Source: Myxococcus fulvus (GTDB lineage: Bacteria; Myxococcota; Myxococcia; Myxococcales; Myxococcaceae). From it: a stretch of DNA of 64,000 nt. The stretch covers positions 806,001-870,000 of the forward strand of contig NZ_FOIB01000001.1 of NCBI RefSeq assembly GCF_900111765.1. Direction: 5' to 3'. A program made the position numbers and the translations under genes. Below are positions 51,874-61,726 of the stretch, piece by piece (positions within the stretch are counted from its first letter, which is position 1; every line of letters starts with the position of its first letter). The notes under the pieces are model-generated. The model made no database searches, was not told the DNA's origin, and was given only the letters and a program-made list of their open reading frames with translations.

Positions 51874-54033
51874 CTACGGCGTGTACAGCTCCGCCGAGGG
51901 CTCCCCGGCGGGCCCGCAGCCCACCGCGAGCACCTCCTGGGTGTACAGCGGCGTCAGCGTGAAGCCCGCGCGGGCGACGCGCATGCCCGCCGTCTCCTTC
52001 CAGGTGTTCGTCGCCGGGTCGAACAGCTCCGCGCTGGCCAGCGTGGTGGTGACGGGCTGACCGCCGCCCACGCGCGACAGGCCTCCCGCCGCCATGAGCG
52101 CGCCCGATGCGAGCAAGGCGCTCGAGTGTTCGTGGCGCGTGGTGGCCAGGCTCCCCACCGGACTCCAGGCGCCCGTGGTCTGCGAGTACACGTCCGCCAC
52201 CCTCACCGAGAACGCGCCGAAGTTGAGCGAGTTGCCCGTCCGTCCACCCGCGGCGAGCGCCAGCCCCGAGCCCAGCACATCCAGGGTGAAGTCGCTCCTC
52301 CCCGAGAAGGCGATGTTGCTGGTGTACGTCCACGCCCCCGTGGTCGGGTCATAGAGCTCCACCGTCGGCGTCTGCGTCGTCATGGAGTTGGTGAAGTACG
52401 TACCGCTCGCCGCCATCACCTTGCCATCCGGGAGCAGCACGGCGCTGTGGTCCGCGCGGCCGAAGTTGAGGCTGCCCGTGGCCGACCAGGTGCCCGTGGC
52501 CGGGTCGTAGACCTCCGCGCTGGTGAGGTAGTTGATGGTGTTGATTCGCCCACCCGCGACGACCACCCTCCCGGTGGGCAGCACCGTCGCGGTGAAGCCC
52601 TCGCGCGCGGTGTTCAGGCTGCCACGCGCCGTCCACGTATTCGTGTCCGGGTCGTACAGCTCCGTCGTGGTCTGCGTGGTGGACGCATTGCCGCCGATGA
52701 CCAGCACCTGTCCCCACGGCAGCCGCACGGCCACGTGTCCGCTGCGCGCCTGCGTCATCGAGCCCAGCGCCGTCCAGGTCCTGGTGGCCGGGTCGTAGGA
52801 CTCCACGCTCGCGAGCGGGGTGCCGGAGCTCGAGCCGCCCGCCACGAGCACCGCCCCCGAGGGCAGCTCCGTGGCGGTGTGCTGGCAGCGTCCCACCCAC
52901 AGCGAGCCGGTGGCGCTCCACGACTGCTGTCCCGGCTCATACAGCTCCGAGGACGCCGTGGGCGTGGCGCCGATGGACCCGCTGGAGAGCAGCACCTGCC
53001 CGGAGCGCAGCAGCGCGGACACGCCGCCGATGCGGCTGGAGAGCAGCGGCGCGGTGATGCTCCAGGTGCCCGTGGCGGGGTTGTACAGCTCGCTGGTGCC
53101 GCTGCTGTCGAAGACGAGCACCTTGCCGGACGGCAGCAGCGCGGCGTGGTGGCTGGAGCGCGCCCGCGACATGGAGCCGGTGGGCGTCCAGGTGTTGGTG
53201 GCGGGGTCGTACAGCTCCGCCGTGTTGGTGCCGCTGCCACCGGCGATGAGCACCTTGCCGGAGGGCAGCATCGTGGCCGTGTGGCTGTGGCGCGCCCGGC
53301 TCATCGGGGCGGCATAGGTGAAGCTGTTCGTCGCGGAGTCGAACAGCTCCGCGGTGCTCAGCGTGCTCAGCCGGCTGCTGCCGCCCGCGACGAGCGCCTT
53401 GCCGCCGGGCAGCGCGGTCAACGTGTGGCGGTAGCGACCTCCGTTCATCCCCGTGGCCGTCCAGCTGTTCGTGAACGGGTCATAGAGGTCCGCGCTGGAG
53501 AGGATGCCGATGGCGCCCGAGTAGCCGCCGGTGATGAGCACCTTGCCCGTGGTGAGCTTCGCGGCCTGCCCCACCGTGCGCGTCGAGGGAGAAGCGGCCG
53601 CGGCGGTCCAGGTCCCCGTCGTCGGCCAGTAGATCTCCGCGGTGTTGAGCACGACGCCCGCGCCCCCGCCGCCGTAGCCGTTCGCCACCAGCACGCGGCC
53701 GTTGTCCAGCAGGGTGGCGGTGTGCTCGCTGCGAGCGCCCGTCATCGAGCCCGTGGACGTCCACGAGGCGTTGGCCGGGTTGTACAGCTCCGCGGTGGTC
53801 GTCACGGCGCCGGAGACGCTGCCTCCGACGACGAGCACCTGACCGGTGGACAGCCGTGTGGCGGTGGCGTTGCCTCGCGCGTACAGCGCCGAGGTGGTCG
53901 GGAGCCATTGTGGCGCCGCCAGGGCCGCGGTCTGGGAGTCCGTGGCGGGAGGTGGTGACTCCACGGTCGAGGGACCACAGGCCGCGCAGGCGAGGAGCGT
54001 GAGCAGGGCAGGGAGGAGCGCAATTCGTTTCAT
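51874..54033 (-). CDS. Kelch-repeat lipoprotein
   Basis: A 719-residue protein. KRIALLPALLTLLACAACG is a lipoprotein signal. It then has about 13-14 Kelch-type repeats of about 48 residues, each with a hydrophobic-GG pair (VLVVGGS, VLIAGGSG, VLVAGGSS) and a YDPATxTW or similar motif. It likely forms two beta-propellers on the cell surface or in the periplasm for binding. The gene is alone, with 150 bp to the next minus-strand gene upstream (54186). Confidence 0.87.
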   Translation of the reverse strand: MKRIALLPALLTLLACAACGPSTVESPPPATDSQTAALAAPQWLPTTSALYARGNATATRLSTGQVLVVGGSVSGAVTTTAELYNPANASWTSTGSMTGARSEHTATLLDNGRVLVANGYGGGGAGVVLNTAEIYWPTTGTWTAAAASPSTRTVGQAAKLTTGKVLITGGYSGAIGILSSADLYDPFTNSWTATGMNGGRYRHTLTALPGGKALVAGGSSRLSTLSTAELFDSATNSFTYAAPMSRARHSHTATMLPSGKVLIAGGSGTNTAELYDPATNTWTPTGSMSRARSSHHAALLPSGKVLVFDSSGTSELYNPATGTWSITAPLLSSRIGGVSALLRSGQVLLSSGSIGATPTASSELYEPGQQSWSATGSLWVGRCQHTATELPSGAVLVAGGSSSGTPLASVESYDPATRTWTALGSMTQARSGHVAVRLPWGQVLVIGGNASTTQTTTELYDPDTNTWTARGSLNTAREGFTATVLPTGRVVVAGGRINTINYLTSAEVYDPATGTWSATGSLNFGRADHSAVLLPDGKVMAASGTYFTNSMTTQTPTVELYDPTTGAWTYTSNIAFSGRSDFTLDVLGSGLALAAGGRTGNSLNFGAFSVRVADVYSQTTGAWSPVGSLATTRHEHSSALLASGALMAAGGLSRVGGGQPVTTTLASAELFDPATNTWKETAGMRVARAGFTLTPLYTQEVLAVGCGPAGEPSAELYTP

Positions 54034-54185
54034 GGGAGCGCCCGACGGCGCGGGAATCGCTCTCCGCTCGGGCGCGGCGAATCCTGGACGCTTATCCCAG
54101 CCAGTTCAAATGAACCCTGACCGGGTCGGTCGCTACCTCGGCGCTCGAAGGAAAGTTTTGAGCGTGGTGTGTCAGGCGTTGCATC

Positions 54186-54698
54186 TCATTGGATGTAGGT
54201 GACGACCTGGCTCCGGCAGGTGGAGGGGTCGAAATAGGATTGCGCCGAGTCGATGGTGCAGAGGACCCCCTGATTGCCAGCGGAGGCCTGATGGATGACG
54301 CCGGCATAGACCCCGTTGCTGTCGAGGGCGACCGAGAGTTGCCAGGCGCATGTCTTCGCGCGCCCATACGGGTCCAAGGTGTTGGTCGTGAAGAGGTACT
54401 GGTGGGTTCCCGGAATGCTGGTGGACACCCCTGCCGAAGCGAAACCTCCGGCGGCGACGAGAATCGGGAAGGGAGGGGTCAGGGGCCCGGACGACCAGAC
54501 CGTGGCGCCGGTGAGATTCAGGACGTAGTACTCCTGCCACGCCATGCACAGCAGAGGCATGGCCCCCGGAGCCGAGGGGCGCGAAGGCAGCACCAAGGTC
54601 TCTGTCCAGGAGGGGCCGAACGGCTCCGCGAGCCCGCTCGTCGGGGCAAGGGACAGCGGTAGGGCGAAAGCCAGCAATCGCTTCACGTTCCGGGTCAC
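54186..54698 (-). CDS. Hypothetical exported protein
   Basis: A 170-residue protein. GTG 54698 is set as the start because AGGAGG lies exactly 5 nt upstream and a signal peptide follows at once (VKRLLAFALPLSLAPTSGLAEP). A longer frame to 54980 lacks such a signal. The mature protein has four Cys (LLCMAW, KTCAWQ, VLCTID, STCRSQ) that could form two disulfides, and its end is YFDPSTCRSQVVTYIQ. No family recognised. A TTGCCG...CGGCAA inverted repeat (54749-54766) lies in its upstream region. Confidence 0.65.
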   Translation of the reverse strand: MTRNVKRLLAFALPLSLAPTSGLAEPFGPSWTETLVLPSRPSAPGAMPLLCMAWQEYYVLNLTGATVWSSGPLTPPFPILVAAGGFASAGVSTSIPGTHQYLFTTNTLDPYGRAKTCAWQLSVALDSNGVYAGVIHQASAGNQGVLCTIDSAQSYFDPSTCRSQVVTYIQ

Positions 54699-54921
54699 GA
54701 GAACCTCCTGGAATGCCATTGCGGGGATGGGCTCAATTCCTGACATGCTTGCCGTTGGGGCGGCAAACGAGATGGGTGGGATTGAAGTAGGAACAGATGT
54801 TTTCGAGGAGGCATGGTCTGGCCAGTAAGACCGGGAGGTCGGGCGCGCCGGCGTCACGCGCCGGGCTCCGGGATGAATTCGCGCTTCCCCCATGGATTCG
54901 GATGCGGGTAGGGAACAAGGC

Positions 54922-56013
54922 ATGCCGAAGAAGTCCGTGTCGCCGACGACGCAGTGGAAGAAGGTGGAGAAGCAGGCCACGCAGGTGCTGGGGAAGGGCT
55001 CCGCCGGGCGCTACCAGGAGGACCTGGAGCCTCGCGTCGTGCCGTTCTCGGCCGTGCCTGACGTCGCGCCGCTGCTGCCCGCCGAGTACGTCGAGTTCAT
55101 CGAGGCGCTCGGCTACCGCTGGCTGTCGACCTCCGAGTCCACGCTGGGCTTCCTCCCGCCGCGCTGGCGGGTGAGCTTGTCCCAGCAGACGGGTGTTCCC
55201 GACCGGAGCTGGGACGAGGCCCGCGCCGAGCGCGAAGCGGGGACGCACACGTACGCGTTCGTGATGTTCGCCGCGCGCGACCTGGAGGACGTCAACGGCT
55301 TCGCCTTCGGCCGGGGCACCCAGGGCGACGGGCTGGTCGTGTGGAGCGTGGAGGAGAGCCTCCCGTTGGAAGAGCTGGGGCCGTTCTCCACCTGGCTCGC
55401 GGAGGAACTGGACTCGATGGCCGAGTCGCTCCAAGGCGCGGAGGAGGGTGCCACCGGCCAGGAGCCGCCGGACCTCGCGCATGCGTCCCTCCCCGCTGTC
55501 GGGAAGAAGAAGGCCCCCGCCGCCAAGGCGAAGGGCGCCTTCGCCCTGTTCGACAGGTTTCCGCGCGACTCCAAGGAGCTGCTGTTCAACGGCCGCAAGC
55601 TGGGAGAGCTGCCGCCGGTCATCGGCGAGTTCACCGAGCTGGAGTCCCTGTGGGTGCGCACCACGGGCATCTCACACGTCCCCCCGGAGCTGGGGCGGCT
55701 CAAGAAGCTCAAGAAGCTGGACCTGTCCTTCAACCCCGCGCTGGCCGAGCTGCCGGCGGAGCTGGGGAACCTCGAGTCGCTCGAGTCGCTCGACCTCCGG
55801 CAGACCGGCGTGAAGACGTTGCCGGACTCGCTGGAGAGGCTGCGTCACCTGAAGTACCTCGACCTCCAGTCCACGCCCCTGACGACGGTGCCTCCGGTCC
55901 TCTTCCGGATGCCGTGGCTCAGGGCGCTGGACCTCTACTCGACGACGCTGCCGCCCCAGGAACTCGAGAAGCTCCGGCTCGCGCTCCCCGAGTGCAAGCT
56001 GGGCCTGAACTGA
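54922..56013 (+). CDS. SUKH-like (SMI1/KNR4) and leucine-rich-repeat protein
   Basis: A 363-residue cytoplasmic protein. The N-terminal part (about 45-165, LLPAEYVEFIEALGYRWLS... to FSTWLAEELDSMAE) resembles an SMI1/KNR4-type (SUKH) fold. A Lys/Ala linker (GKKKAPAAKAKGAFA) follows. The C-terminal about 220-355 has five LRR-like units: LGELPPVIGEFTELESLWV, LGRLKKLKKLDLSFNPAL and LERLRHLKYLDLQSTPL. SUKH proteins are often immunity factors in toxin systems, and LRRs bind proteins. ATG 54922 has AAGG just before it. Divergent from the exported protein at 54186. Confidence 0.65.
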   Translation: MPKKSVSPTTQWKKVEKQATQVLGKGSAGRYQEDLEPRVVPFSAVPDVAPLLPAEYVEFIEALGYRWLSTSESTLGFLPPRWRVSLSQQTGVPDRSWDEARAEREAGTHTYAFVMFAARDLEDVNGFAFGRGTQGDGLVVWSVEESLPLEELGPFSTWLAEELDSMAESLQGAEEGATGQEPPDLAHASLPAVGKKKAPAAKAKGAFALFDRFPRDSKELLFNGRKLGELPPVIGEFTELESLWVRTTGISHVPPELGRLKKLKKLDLSFNPALAELPAELGNLESLESLDLRQTGVKTLPDSLERLRHLKYLDLQSTPLTTVPPVLFRMPWLRALDLYSTTLPPQELEKLRLALPECKLGLN

Positions 56014-56037
56014 CGCCTCACGCTCCGGGTGGCGTCA
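56011..56037. terminator. Hairpin at the convergent ends of LRR and ceramidase-like genes
   Basis: TGACGCC and GGCGTCA pair perfectly over 7 bp with a 13-nt loop and include both stop codons (56013 and 56018). Probably a bidirectional terminator compressed into the coding ends. Confidence 0.5.
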
Positions 56038-56809
56038 GGCTCACGCGCGGAACCACGCCGAACAGCCGTCCCAGGTGGGACGACTTCCCCAGCGTCCGCA
56101 GCCGCTCCTTCGCGATGACCAGCAGCAGCGCGTTGAACCCGAAGGCCACCAGCACGTGCCACCAGGCATGGAACTGGGGGTTGGGGATGCCGTGCGCGGG
56201 GAGCGTCTCGTTGAGCGTGGGGCAGAACTGGATGTCGCTCACCCAGAGGATGATGGCGAGCGCATAGGACGCGATGCCGAGCTGGAACAGCCGCTTCGTG
56301 CTCCCGTCCGGGCTGCGCCGCTGGAGGACGTACGTGCGGCCGAGCGCGAAGAACTCCAGCGACGCGAAGCTCACCTGGAAGAGGAAGAACTGGAGCGCGC
56401 CGCGCGTGAAGGCCGTCAGGTACGTCACCAGCACCGCGTGCCCGAACAGCAGCCACGGGAACCAGCGCCCGAAGCGCCGCTGTGGGCGGTCCTCGAGCAG
56501 GATGTAGACGATGACGATGGCCAGATAGAGCATCGGCAGTTCGTCCAGCATCTGGTGCTCGCGACGCAGCGTCGTGTGGAACGCGGTGCTGCCCACGCCC
56601 ACCAGCGCGAGCAACCCGAAGGCGAGCAGGAACCGGCGCTCCAGCACGCGCCAGTGGAGCACGACGCCCAGCACGCCCACGAGGACCAGCACCAGGCTGG
56701 AGGCCGAGTTGAACAGCTCGCCGATGTGGAAGAAGTGCTGGTAGTTCGTCTCGCACCAATCCACGGTCGAGGTGCTCGGGCCCCAGTAACCCGTGGGAGT
56801 CGCGGACAT
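56018..56809 (-). CDS. Alkaline ceramidase-family (CREST) membrane hydrolase
   Basis: A 263-residue protein with about seven hydrophobic helices. Family hallmarks: YWGPSTSTVDWCETNY near the N-terminus, GSTAFHTTLRREHQMLDELPMLY in the first core, WVSDIQFCP and FHAWWHVLVAFG near the C-terminus. The metal-binding His residues and Ser/Asp of CREST hydrolases are kept. These enzymes cleave ceramide to sphingoid base and fatty acid. It lies 28 bp downstream of ureG on the same strand, so it may be read from the urease operon. ATG 56809 precedes the conserved YWGP; the longer frame overlaps ureG. Confidence 0.85.
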   Translation of the reverse strand: MSATPTGYWGPSTSTVDWCETNYQHFFHIGELFNSASSLVLVLVGVLGVVLHWRVLERRFLLAFGLLALVGVGSTAFHTTLRREHQMLDELPMLYLAIVIVYILLEDRPQRRFGRWFPWLLFGHAVLVTYLTAFTRGALQFFLFQVSFASLEFFALGRTYVLQRRSPDGSTKRLFQLGIASYALAIILWVSDIQFCPTLNETLPAHGIPNPQFHAWWHVLVAFGFNALLLVIAKERLRTLGKSSHLGRLFGVVPRVSLTPPGA

Positions 56810-56837
56810 GTGGGGCCCAGCGTAGCACCTCGCGGCC

Positions 56838-57572
56838 TCAGCCCGCCCGGGCTCCGGTGCGCTGCTTCCACGCGGTGAGCAGGTGCTCGACGACGGCGTC
56901 CAGACCCACGCCCTTGGTGACCTGGGTGAAGACGAAGGGCCCATCGCCGCGCATCTTCTTCGCGTCGCGCTCCATGACGCCCAGGTCCGCGCCCACGTGG
57001 GGCGCCAGGTCCGTCTTGTTGATGATGAGCAGGTCGGACTGGGTGATGCCCGGCCCTCCCTTGCGCGGCACCTTGTCCCCGCCCGCCACGTCGATGACGT
57101 ACACCGTGTAGTCCGCCAGCTCGCGGCTGTACTGCGCCGCCAGGTTGTCGCCGCCGCTCTCCACGATGAGCAGCTCCGGCGTCAGCTCCTCCATGAGCTG
57201 CTCGAGCGCCAGCAGGTTGTGGCTGATGTCCTCGCGGATGGCCGCGTGCGGGCAGCCTCCCGTCTCCACCGCCTTGATGCGCTCGGGCGACAGGGCGTGG
57301 TTTCGCACCAGGAACTCCGCGTCCTCCTTGGTGAAGATGTCGTTGGTCACCACGCCCAGCCGGTGGCGCTCGCGCAGCGCCCGGCACAGCGCCAGCACCA
57401 GCGCCGTCTTCCCGCTGCCCACCGGCCCGCCGATGCCGATGGTGAAGGCGCGCGCCTTGTAATCACGTCGCTTCGGCTCCTCGCGCTCGTGGAAGTGGCC
57501 CGGATGCTCCCACTCCTCATGCGTGTGGTCGTGCTCATCGTCGTGGCCGTGGCCCCTGTGGTCGTCGTGCAT
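56838..57572 (-). CDS. ureG: Urease accessory GTPase UreG
   Basis: A 244-residue GTPase. P-loop GPVGSGKT (about 49-56), [32 protein letters not shown] with the metal-relay CPH, and the [12 protein letters not shown] guanine motif. The N-terminus is unusually His-rich (10 His in the first 30 residues), a probable nickel store. That fits the lack of ureE here, since such UreG extensions can supply the metal-binding role. GAGGTGA lies upstream of the ATG. Last urease gene, after ureF. Confidence 0.94.
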   Translation of the reverse strand: MHDDHRGHGHDDEHDHTHEEWEHPGHFHEREEPKRRDYKARAFTIGIGGPVGSGKTALVLALCRALRERHRLGVVTNDIFTKEDAEFLVRNHALSPERIKAVETGGCPHAAIREDISHNLLALEQLMEELTPELLIVESGGDNLAAQYSRELADYTVYVIDVAGGDKVPRKGGPGITQSDLLIINKTDLAPHVGADLGVMERDAKKMRGDGPFVFTQVTKGVGLDAVVEHLLTAWKQRTGARAG

Positions 57573-57584
57573 GTGCGCTTCACC

Positions 57585-58247
57585 TCAGGACAGGAAGAGC
57601 CTCGAATAGAGGCGGTCGTGCGTGGAACCCAGCAAGTCCAACAACGGCGAGGGCTGCGCGAGCGACTCCAGCCCCAACCCCGCGCAGCGCTCCAGCACCG
57701 CGTCCAACAGCGGCGTCGCCTGGTGCTGGAGCTGGTGCGACTCGTGCGTGCCGATGACGCCCAGCCGCACCGCCGCCGACAGCGCGCCGCGCAGCGTGAG
57801 CGACAGGTGCAGCCGCTGCGCCTCCGACAGCTCCACCTCCAGCGCGGCCACCACCGCGCCGAACACCGGCGCATGGTGGAAGCCAATCCCCGAGGCCCGC
57901 GCCGACTCGCGCAGCGGCCCCACCGGCCCGGGAAAGATGCGCGCGCACGTGTCCAGGAAGGCCCGGCCCTGCGTGCGGCTGGCCCGGTGCGCGACATGGC
58001 TGGTGAGGAACGCGTCCGCGCGCGTGTCCAGCTCCGGCAGCCGCGAGGGCTCGCGGTGCGCCGCGCTCAACAGGGGCAGGGCGCCATACCCCGCCTGCCA
58101 CAACAGCTCCCGCGTGAAGCGGCGAAGCTCCGGCGCGCCGCGCACCTCGCCGGCCTGCACCGCCGCCTCCAGCCCTCCCGAGTGGGCGAAGCCGCCCGTG
58201 GGAAAGCCCGAGTCCGCCAACTGGAGCACCTTCCAGGACGAGCCCAT
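57585..58247 (-). CDS. ureF: Urease accessory protein UreF
   Basis: A 220-residue helical chaperone: LQLADSGFPTGGFAHSGGLEAAVQAG at the N-terminus is the UreF signature, followed by VAHRASRTQGRAFL and GIGFHHAPVFGAVVAAL. UreF works with UreD and UreG to load nickel into urease. The start was set to ATG 58247, since the longer frame overlaps ureC. It begins about 20 bp after the ureC stop. Confidence 0.93.
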   Translation of the reverse strand: MGSSWKVLQLADSGFPTGGFAHSGGLEAAVQAGEVRGAPELRRFTRELLWQAGYGALPLLSAAHREPSRLPELDTRADAFLTSHVAHRASRTQGRAFLDTCARIFPGPVGPLRESARASGIGFHHAPVFGAVVAALEVELSEAQRLHLSLTLRGALSAAVRLGVIGTHESHQLQHQATPLLDAVLERCAGLGLESLAQPSPLLDLLGSTHDRLYSRLFLS

Positions 58248-58267
58248 GCGCGCGTGCCCCCGTCCTC

Positions 58268-59983
58268 TCAGAACAGCGAGTAGCGCTGCGCGAGCGGCAG
58301 TCGGACGGCGGCCTCGCAGCGGAGCAGCTCTCCGTCCGCGCGCACCTCGTAGGTCTCCGGGTCCACCGTGATGACAGGCAGGGCGTCGTTGAGCCGCATG
58401 TCGCGCTTGCCCAGCCCCCGGCACCGCTTCACCGCGACGGCGCGCTTGCCCAGGCCCAGCTCGCGCAGGGTGCCCTCGGCCAGCGCGCGCGGTGAGACGA
58501 AGACGAGGCTGGTGGCCCCGAGCGCCCGGCCCCTCGCGCCGAACATGGGCCGCATCATGAACGGCTGCGGCGTGGGGATGGACGCGTTGGCGTCCCCCAT
58601 CTGTCCCCAGGCGATGAAGCCGCCCTTGAGCACCAGCTCCGGACGGATGCCGAAGAAGGCCGGGCGCCACAGCACCAGGTCCGCCAGCTTCCCCACCTCC
58701 ACCGAGCCCACCTCGTGCGACAGCCCGTGGGCGATGGCCGGGTTGATGGTGTACTTCGCCACGTAGCGGCGGATGCGCAGGTTGTCGTTGTCGCCCTGCT
58801 CGCCGGACAGCCGCCCGCGCTGCTCGCGCATCTTGTGCGCCGTCTGCCACGTGCGACAGATGACCTCGCCCACCCGCCCCATGGCCTGGCTGTCCGAGGA
58901 CATGATGCTGATGGCGCCCAAATCATGGAGGATGTCCTCCGCGGCAATCGTCTCGCCCCGGATGCGGCTCTCCGCGAAGGCGACGTCCTCGGGGATGCCC
59001 GGGTCCAGGTGGTGACAGACCATGAGCATGTCCAGGTGCTCGTCCAGCGTGTTCACCGTGTACGGGCGCGTGGGGTTGGTGGACGAGGGCAGCACGTGGT
59101 CCACGCCGCACACGCGGATGATGTCCGGCGCGTGTCCGCCGCCCGCGCCCTCGGAGTGGTACGTGTGGATGGTGCGGCCCTTGATGGCCGCGAGCGAGTC
59201 ATCCACGTAGCCCGACTCGTTGAGCGTGTCGGTGTGGATGGTGACCTGGACGTCCTCGTCCTCGGCCACGGTGAGGCAGGTGTCGATGGCGGCGGGCGTG
59301 GTGCCCCAGTCCTCGTGCAGCTTCAGGCCGATGGCGCCCGCGCGAATCTGGTCCACCAGGCCGTGGGGCAGGGACGTGTTGCCCTTGCCGGTGAGGCCGA
59401 TGTTGAGCGGCAGCGTGTCGGTGGCCTGGAGCATCCGCTGCAGGTTCCACGCGCCCGGCGTGCACGTGGTGGCCTTGGTGCCGGTGGCGGGGCCGGTGCC
59501 GCCGCCCACCCACGTGGTGATGCCGCTGGCGAGCGCCTCGTCCGCCTGCTGCGGGCAGATGAAATGGATGTGCGTGTCCAGGCCTCCCGCGGTGACGACG
59601 TGGCCCTCCGCGGAGATGGCCTCCGTCGTCACGCCCACCACCATGCCAGGCGTCACGCCGGCCATGATGTCCGGGTTGCCCGCCTTGCCGATGCCGACGA
59701 TGCGGCCCGCCTTGACGCCGATGTCCGCCTTGTAGATGCCCGTCCAGTCGAGGATGAGCGCGTTGGTGATGACCAGATCCAACGCGTCCGCGTCGCCCAC
59801 GCCCGCGCGCTGGCCCATGCCCTCGCGCAGCACCTTGCCGCCGCCGAACTTGCACTCGTCGCCGTAGACGGTGGCGTCGCGCTCCACCTGCGCCCACAGG
59901 CCCGTGTCGCCCAGCCGCACCTGGTCGCCCGTGGTGGGGCCGAACATGTCCGCGTAGTGGCGACGGTCCATCTTCCGGCTCAT
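58268..59983 (-). CDS. ureC: Urease alpha subunit UreC
   Basis: A 571-residue catalytic subunit. Nickel ligands appear in [14 protein letters not shown] (His-x-His) and, with the bridging carbamylated Lys, in [15 protein letters not shown]. Others are in [13 protein letters not shown] and [17 protein letters not shown]. The active-site flap His is in MVCHHLDP. Full length, no gaps. Start ATG 59983 overlaps the ureAB stop by 4 bp. Hydrolyses urea to ammonia and carbamate. Confidence 0.97.
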   Translation of the reverse strand: MSRKMDRRHYADMFGPTTGDQVRLGDTGLWAQVERDATVYGDECKFGGGKVLREGMGQRAGVGDADALDLVITNALILDWTGIYKADIGVKAGRIVGIGKAGNPDIMAGVTPGMVVGVTTEAISAEGHVVTAGGLDTHIHFICPQQADEALASGITTWVGGGTGPATGTKATTCTPGAWNLQRMLQATDTLPLNIGLTGKGNTSLPHGLVDQIRAGAIGLKLHEDWGTTPAAIDTCLTVAEDEDVQVTIHTDTLNESGYVDDSLAAIKGRTIHTYHSEGAGGGHAPDIIRVCGVDHVLPSSTNPTRPYTVNTLDEHLDMLMVCHHLDPGIPEDVAFAESRIRGETIAAEDILHDLGAISIMSSDSQAMGRVGEVICRTWQTAHKMREQRGRLSGEQGDNDNLRIRRYVAKYTINPAIAHGLSHEVGSVEVGKLADLVLWRPAFFGIRPELVLKGGFIAWGQMGDANASIPTPQPFMMRPMFGARGRALGATSLVFVSPRALAEGTLRELGLGKRAVAVKRCRGLGKRDMRLNDALPVITVDPETYEVRADGELLRCEAAVRLPLAQRYSLF

Positions 59984-60750
59984 TCGCGCTCCTCCTCGTG
60001 GCCGAAGCCCTGCTCTCGGACCTGCGCCATCGCGCGCTCACGGTTCTCGGCGGACACCTTGCCGCTGCCCAGCGCGTTGCCGCCCCGCACCACCTGCTCG
60101 CCCGCGATGGCGACCAGGCTCACCGTCTTCGTCTCCCCCGGCTCGAACCTCACCGCCGTTCCCGCGGGGATGTCCAGGCGGTGGCCGTAGGCCTTCTCCC
60201 GGTCGAACACGAGCGCGCGATTCGTCTCGAAGAAGGGGTAGTGGCTGCCCACCTGGATGGGGCGGTCTCCCCGGTGCGTGACGCGGAGCAAGACGCTGTC
60301 GCGGCCCGCGTTGAGCTCCACCTCGCCGGGCAGCACGCGCACCTCGCCGGGGATGCCGTCGTCCGCGGCGGCGGAGGCCGTGAAGCGCTCCCGTGGAGGC
60401 ACCGGCAGGAAGCTGCCGTACAGCGCGAGCTCCAAATCACCGTGCTCGGCGACGATGGGGTAATGCACCGTCACCAGCTTGGAGCCGTCCGGGAAGGTGC
60501 CCTCCACTTGCACCTCCGCGAGCATCTCCGGCACGCCCTGCATCACCTGCGCGCGGCCCAGCAGCTTGCGCCCCAGGTCCATCAGCTCCGCCACGCTCCT
60601 CCCGTCACGGATGAACTCCAGCAACTGCGTGGCGATGAGCGCGACGGCCTCCGGGTAGCTGAGCCGGACGCCTCGGGCGAGCCGCTTCTGGGCCAGGAAG
60701 CCCGCCTGATGCAGCAACAGCTTGTCGACGTCTCGAGGGGACAGGTGCAC
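59980..60750 (-). CDS. ureAB: Urease gamma-beta fusion subunit (UreAB)
   Basis: A 256-residue fusion. Residues 1-100 are the UreA (gamma) domain: [27 protein letters not shown], then a typical LPEML-like linker [22 protein letters not shown]. Residues about 130-235 are UreB (beta): [18 protein letters not shown] and [17 protein letters not shown]. Gamma-beta fusions are known in some bacteria (e.g. Helicobacter UreA) but are less common than separate genes. GTG start with GGAG 8 nt upstream. Overlaps ureC start by 4 bp. Confidence 0.95.
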   Translation of the reverse strand: MHLSPRDVDKLLLHQAGFLAQKRLARGVRLSYPEAVALIATQLLEFIRDGRSVAELMDLGRKLLGRAQVMQGVPEMLAEVQVEGTFPDGSKLVTVHYPIVAEHGDLELALYGSFLPVPPRERFTASAAADDGIPGEVRVLPGEVELNAGRDSVLLRVTHRGDRPIQVGSHYPFFETNRALVFDREKAYGHRLDIPAGTAVRFEPGETKTVSLVAIAGEQVVRGGNALGSGKVSAENRERAMAQVREQGFGHEEERE

Positions 60751-60835
60751 GCGCGCGACTCCAGGGGTTCGACGGCGCCATGACTTGACGCGTCAACACT
60801 AGTGCAAGGCCGGGGCGCGCCGCCAGGAGGGGGGC

Positions 60836-61726
60836 TCACACGCGGCGGGCCCAGGGGTCGTCACCGAGGAGGGCGGGGAGGAAGGACAGCCAGTCGCGGG
60901 TGGTGCGCACCAGGGACTCGACGGAGACGGCGGCGGCGCGCAGGAGCAGGCCGTGGGTGCCCAGGGGGCTGGCGGAGGGGACGAGGTCGGCGCGTGGGGT
61001 GACGGGCAGCGCGGTGACGCGGGCGAGCAGGGCCTCGCGGGCGGTGGCCAGGGCGGGGCCGACGAGGAGGAGGGTGGCCATGGCCTCGAAGCGGCCGAGC
61101 CGCTCGCGCAGGGGGCCGTGGGTGGGGTCCAGCAGCCAGCGCTCGTCGACGAGGGCGCGCTCGCCCACGTGGACGCGCAGGGTGGAGGCGTAGTGGGAGA
61201 AGGCCCAGCGCTCGCCGCTGGCGCTGCGGCCGGAGGTGACGATGTCCGCGACGATGAGCGACGCGGAGGGCGCGAGCTGGAAGGCGAGCGTCTGGGAGTA
61301 GCGCGCGCCGGTGAAGCACGCGGTGGGGTCCGGCACCCACGCGAGCAGGGCGTCGTCGCCCACGCGGGCGGACACGTCGCTCGTGCAGCCGGAGGGGGAG
61401 CGGTAGACGCGGTTGGCGCCCTGGGAGGACAGCCACGCGGTGGCGCCAGGGGCCACGTCGAGGTCGAGGTGGAGCGAGTCCCCGTCCACGAGCCCGCCCC
61501 CGAACGAGCTGGTGTAGGCCCACGCGGCGTGGCCGTGGTTGCGCGGGGTGAGCAGTCGCAGCGGGCTGTGCGAGAGCGCGGTGCTCACCACGGTGCGCCC
61601 ACCCGCGCGCTCGAAGGCGAGTCGGGCGAAGCCCGCGCGTCGGGGTGTCTCGGGGAGGGCCTGGCTCACGTGGGCGGAGCCTGGGCCAGTTGGCGCCGGA
61701 GGGAAAGAGGCAACCTCCACCAGCAT
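60836..61726 (-). CDS. ureD: Urease accessory protein UreD (UreH)
   Basis: A 296-residue chaperone. GGRTVVSTALSHSPLRLLTPRN and the hallmark GGGLVDGDSLHLDLDVAPGATAWLSSQGANRVYRSP, DPTACFTGARYSQTLAFQL, then DIVTSGRSASGERWAF. First gene of the operon, 85 bp before ureAB. ATG 61726 has AAGGAGG only 2 nt away; GTG 61720 is better spaced and a possible start. No urea or nickel transporter is adjacent. Confidence 0.92.
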   Translation of the reverse strand: MLVEVASFPPAPTGPGSAHVSQALPETPRRAGFARLAFERAGGRTVVSTALSHSPLRLLTPRNHGHAAWAYTSSFGGGLVDGDSLHLDLDVAPGATAWLSSQGANRVYRSPSGCTSDVSARVGDDALLAWVPDPTACFTGARYSQTLAFQLAPSASLIVADIVTSGRSASGERWAFSHYASTLRVHVGERALVDERWLLDPTHGPLRERLGRFEAMATLLLVGPALATAREALLARVTALPVTPRADLVPSASPLGTHGLLLRAAAVSVESLVRTTRDWLSFLPALLGDDPWARRV

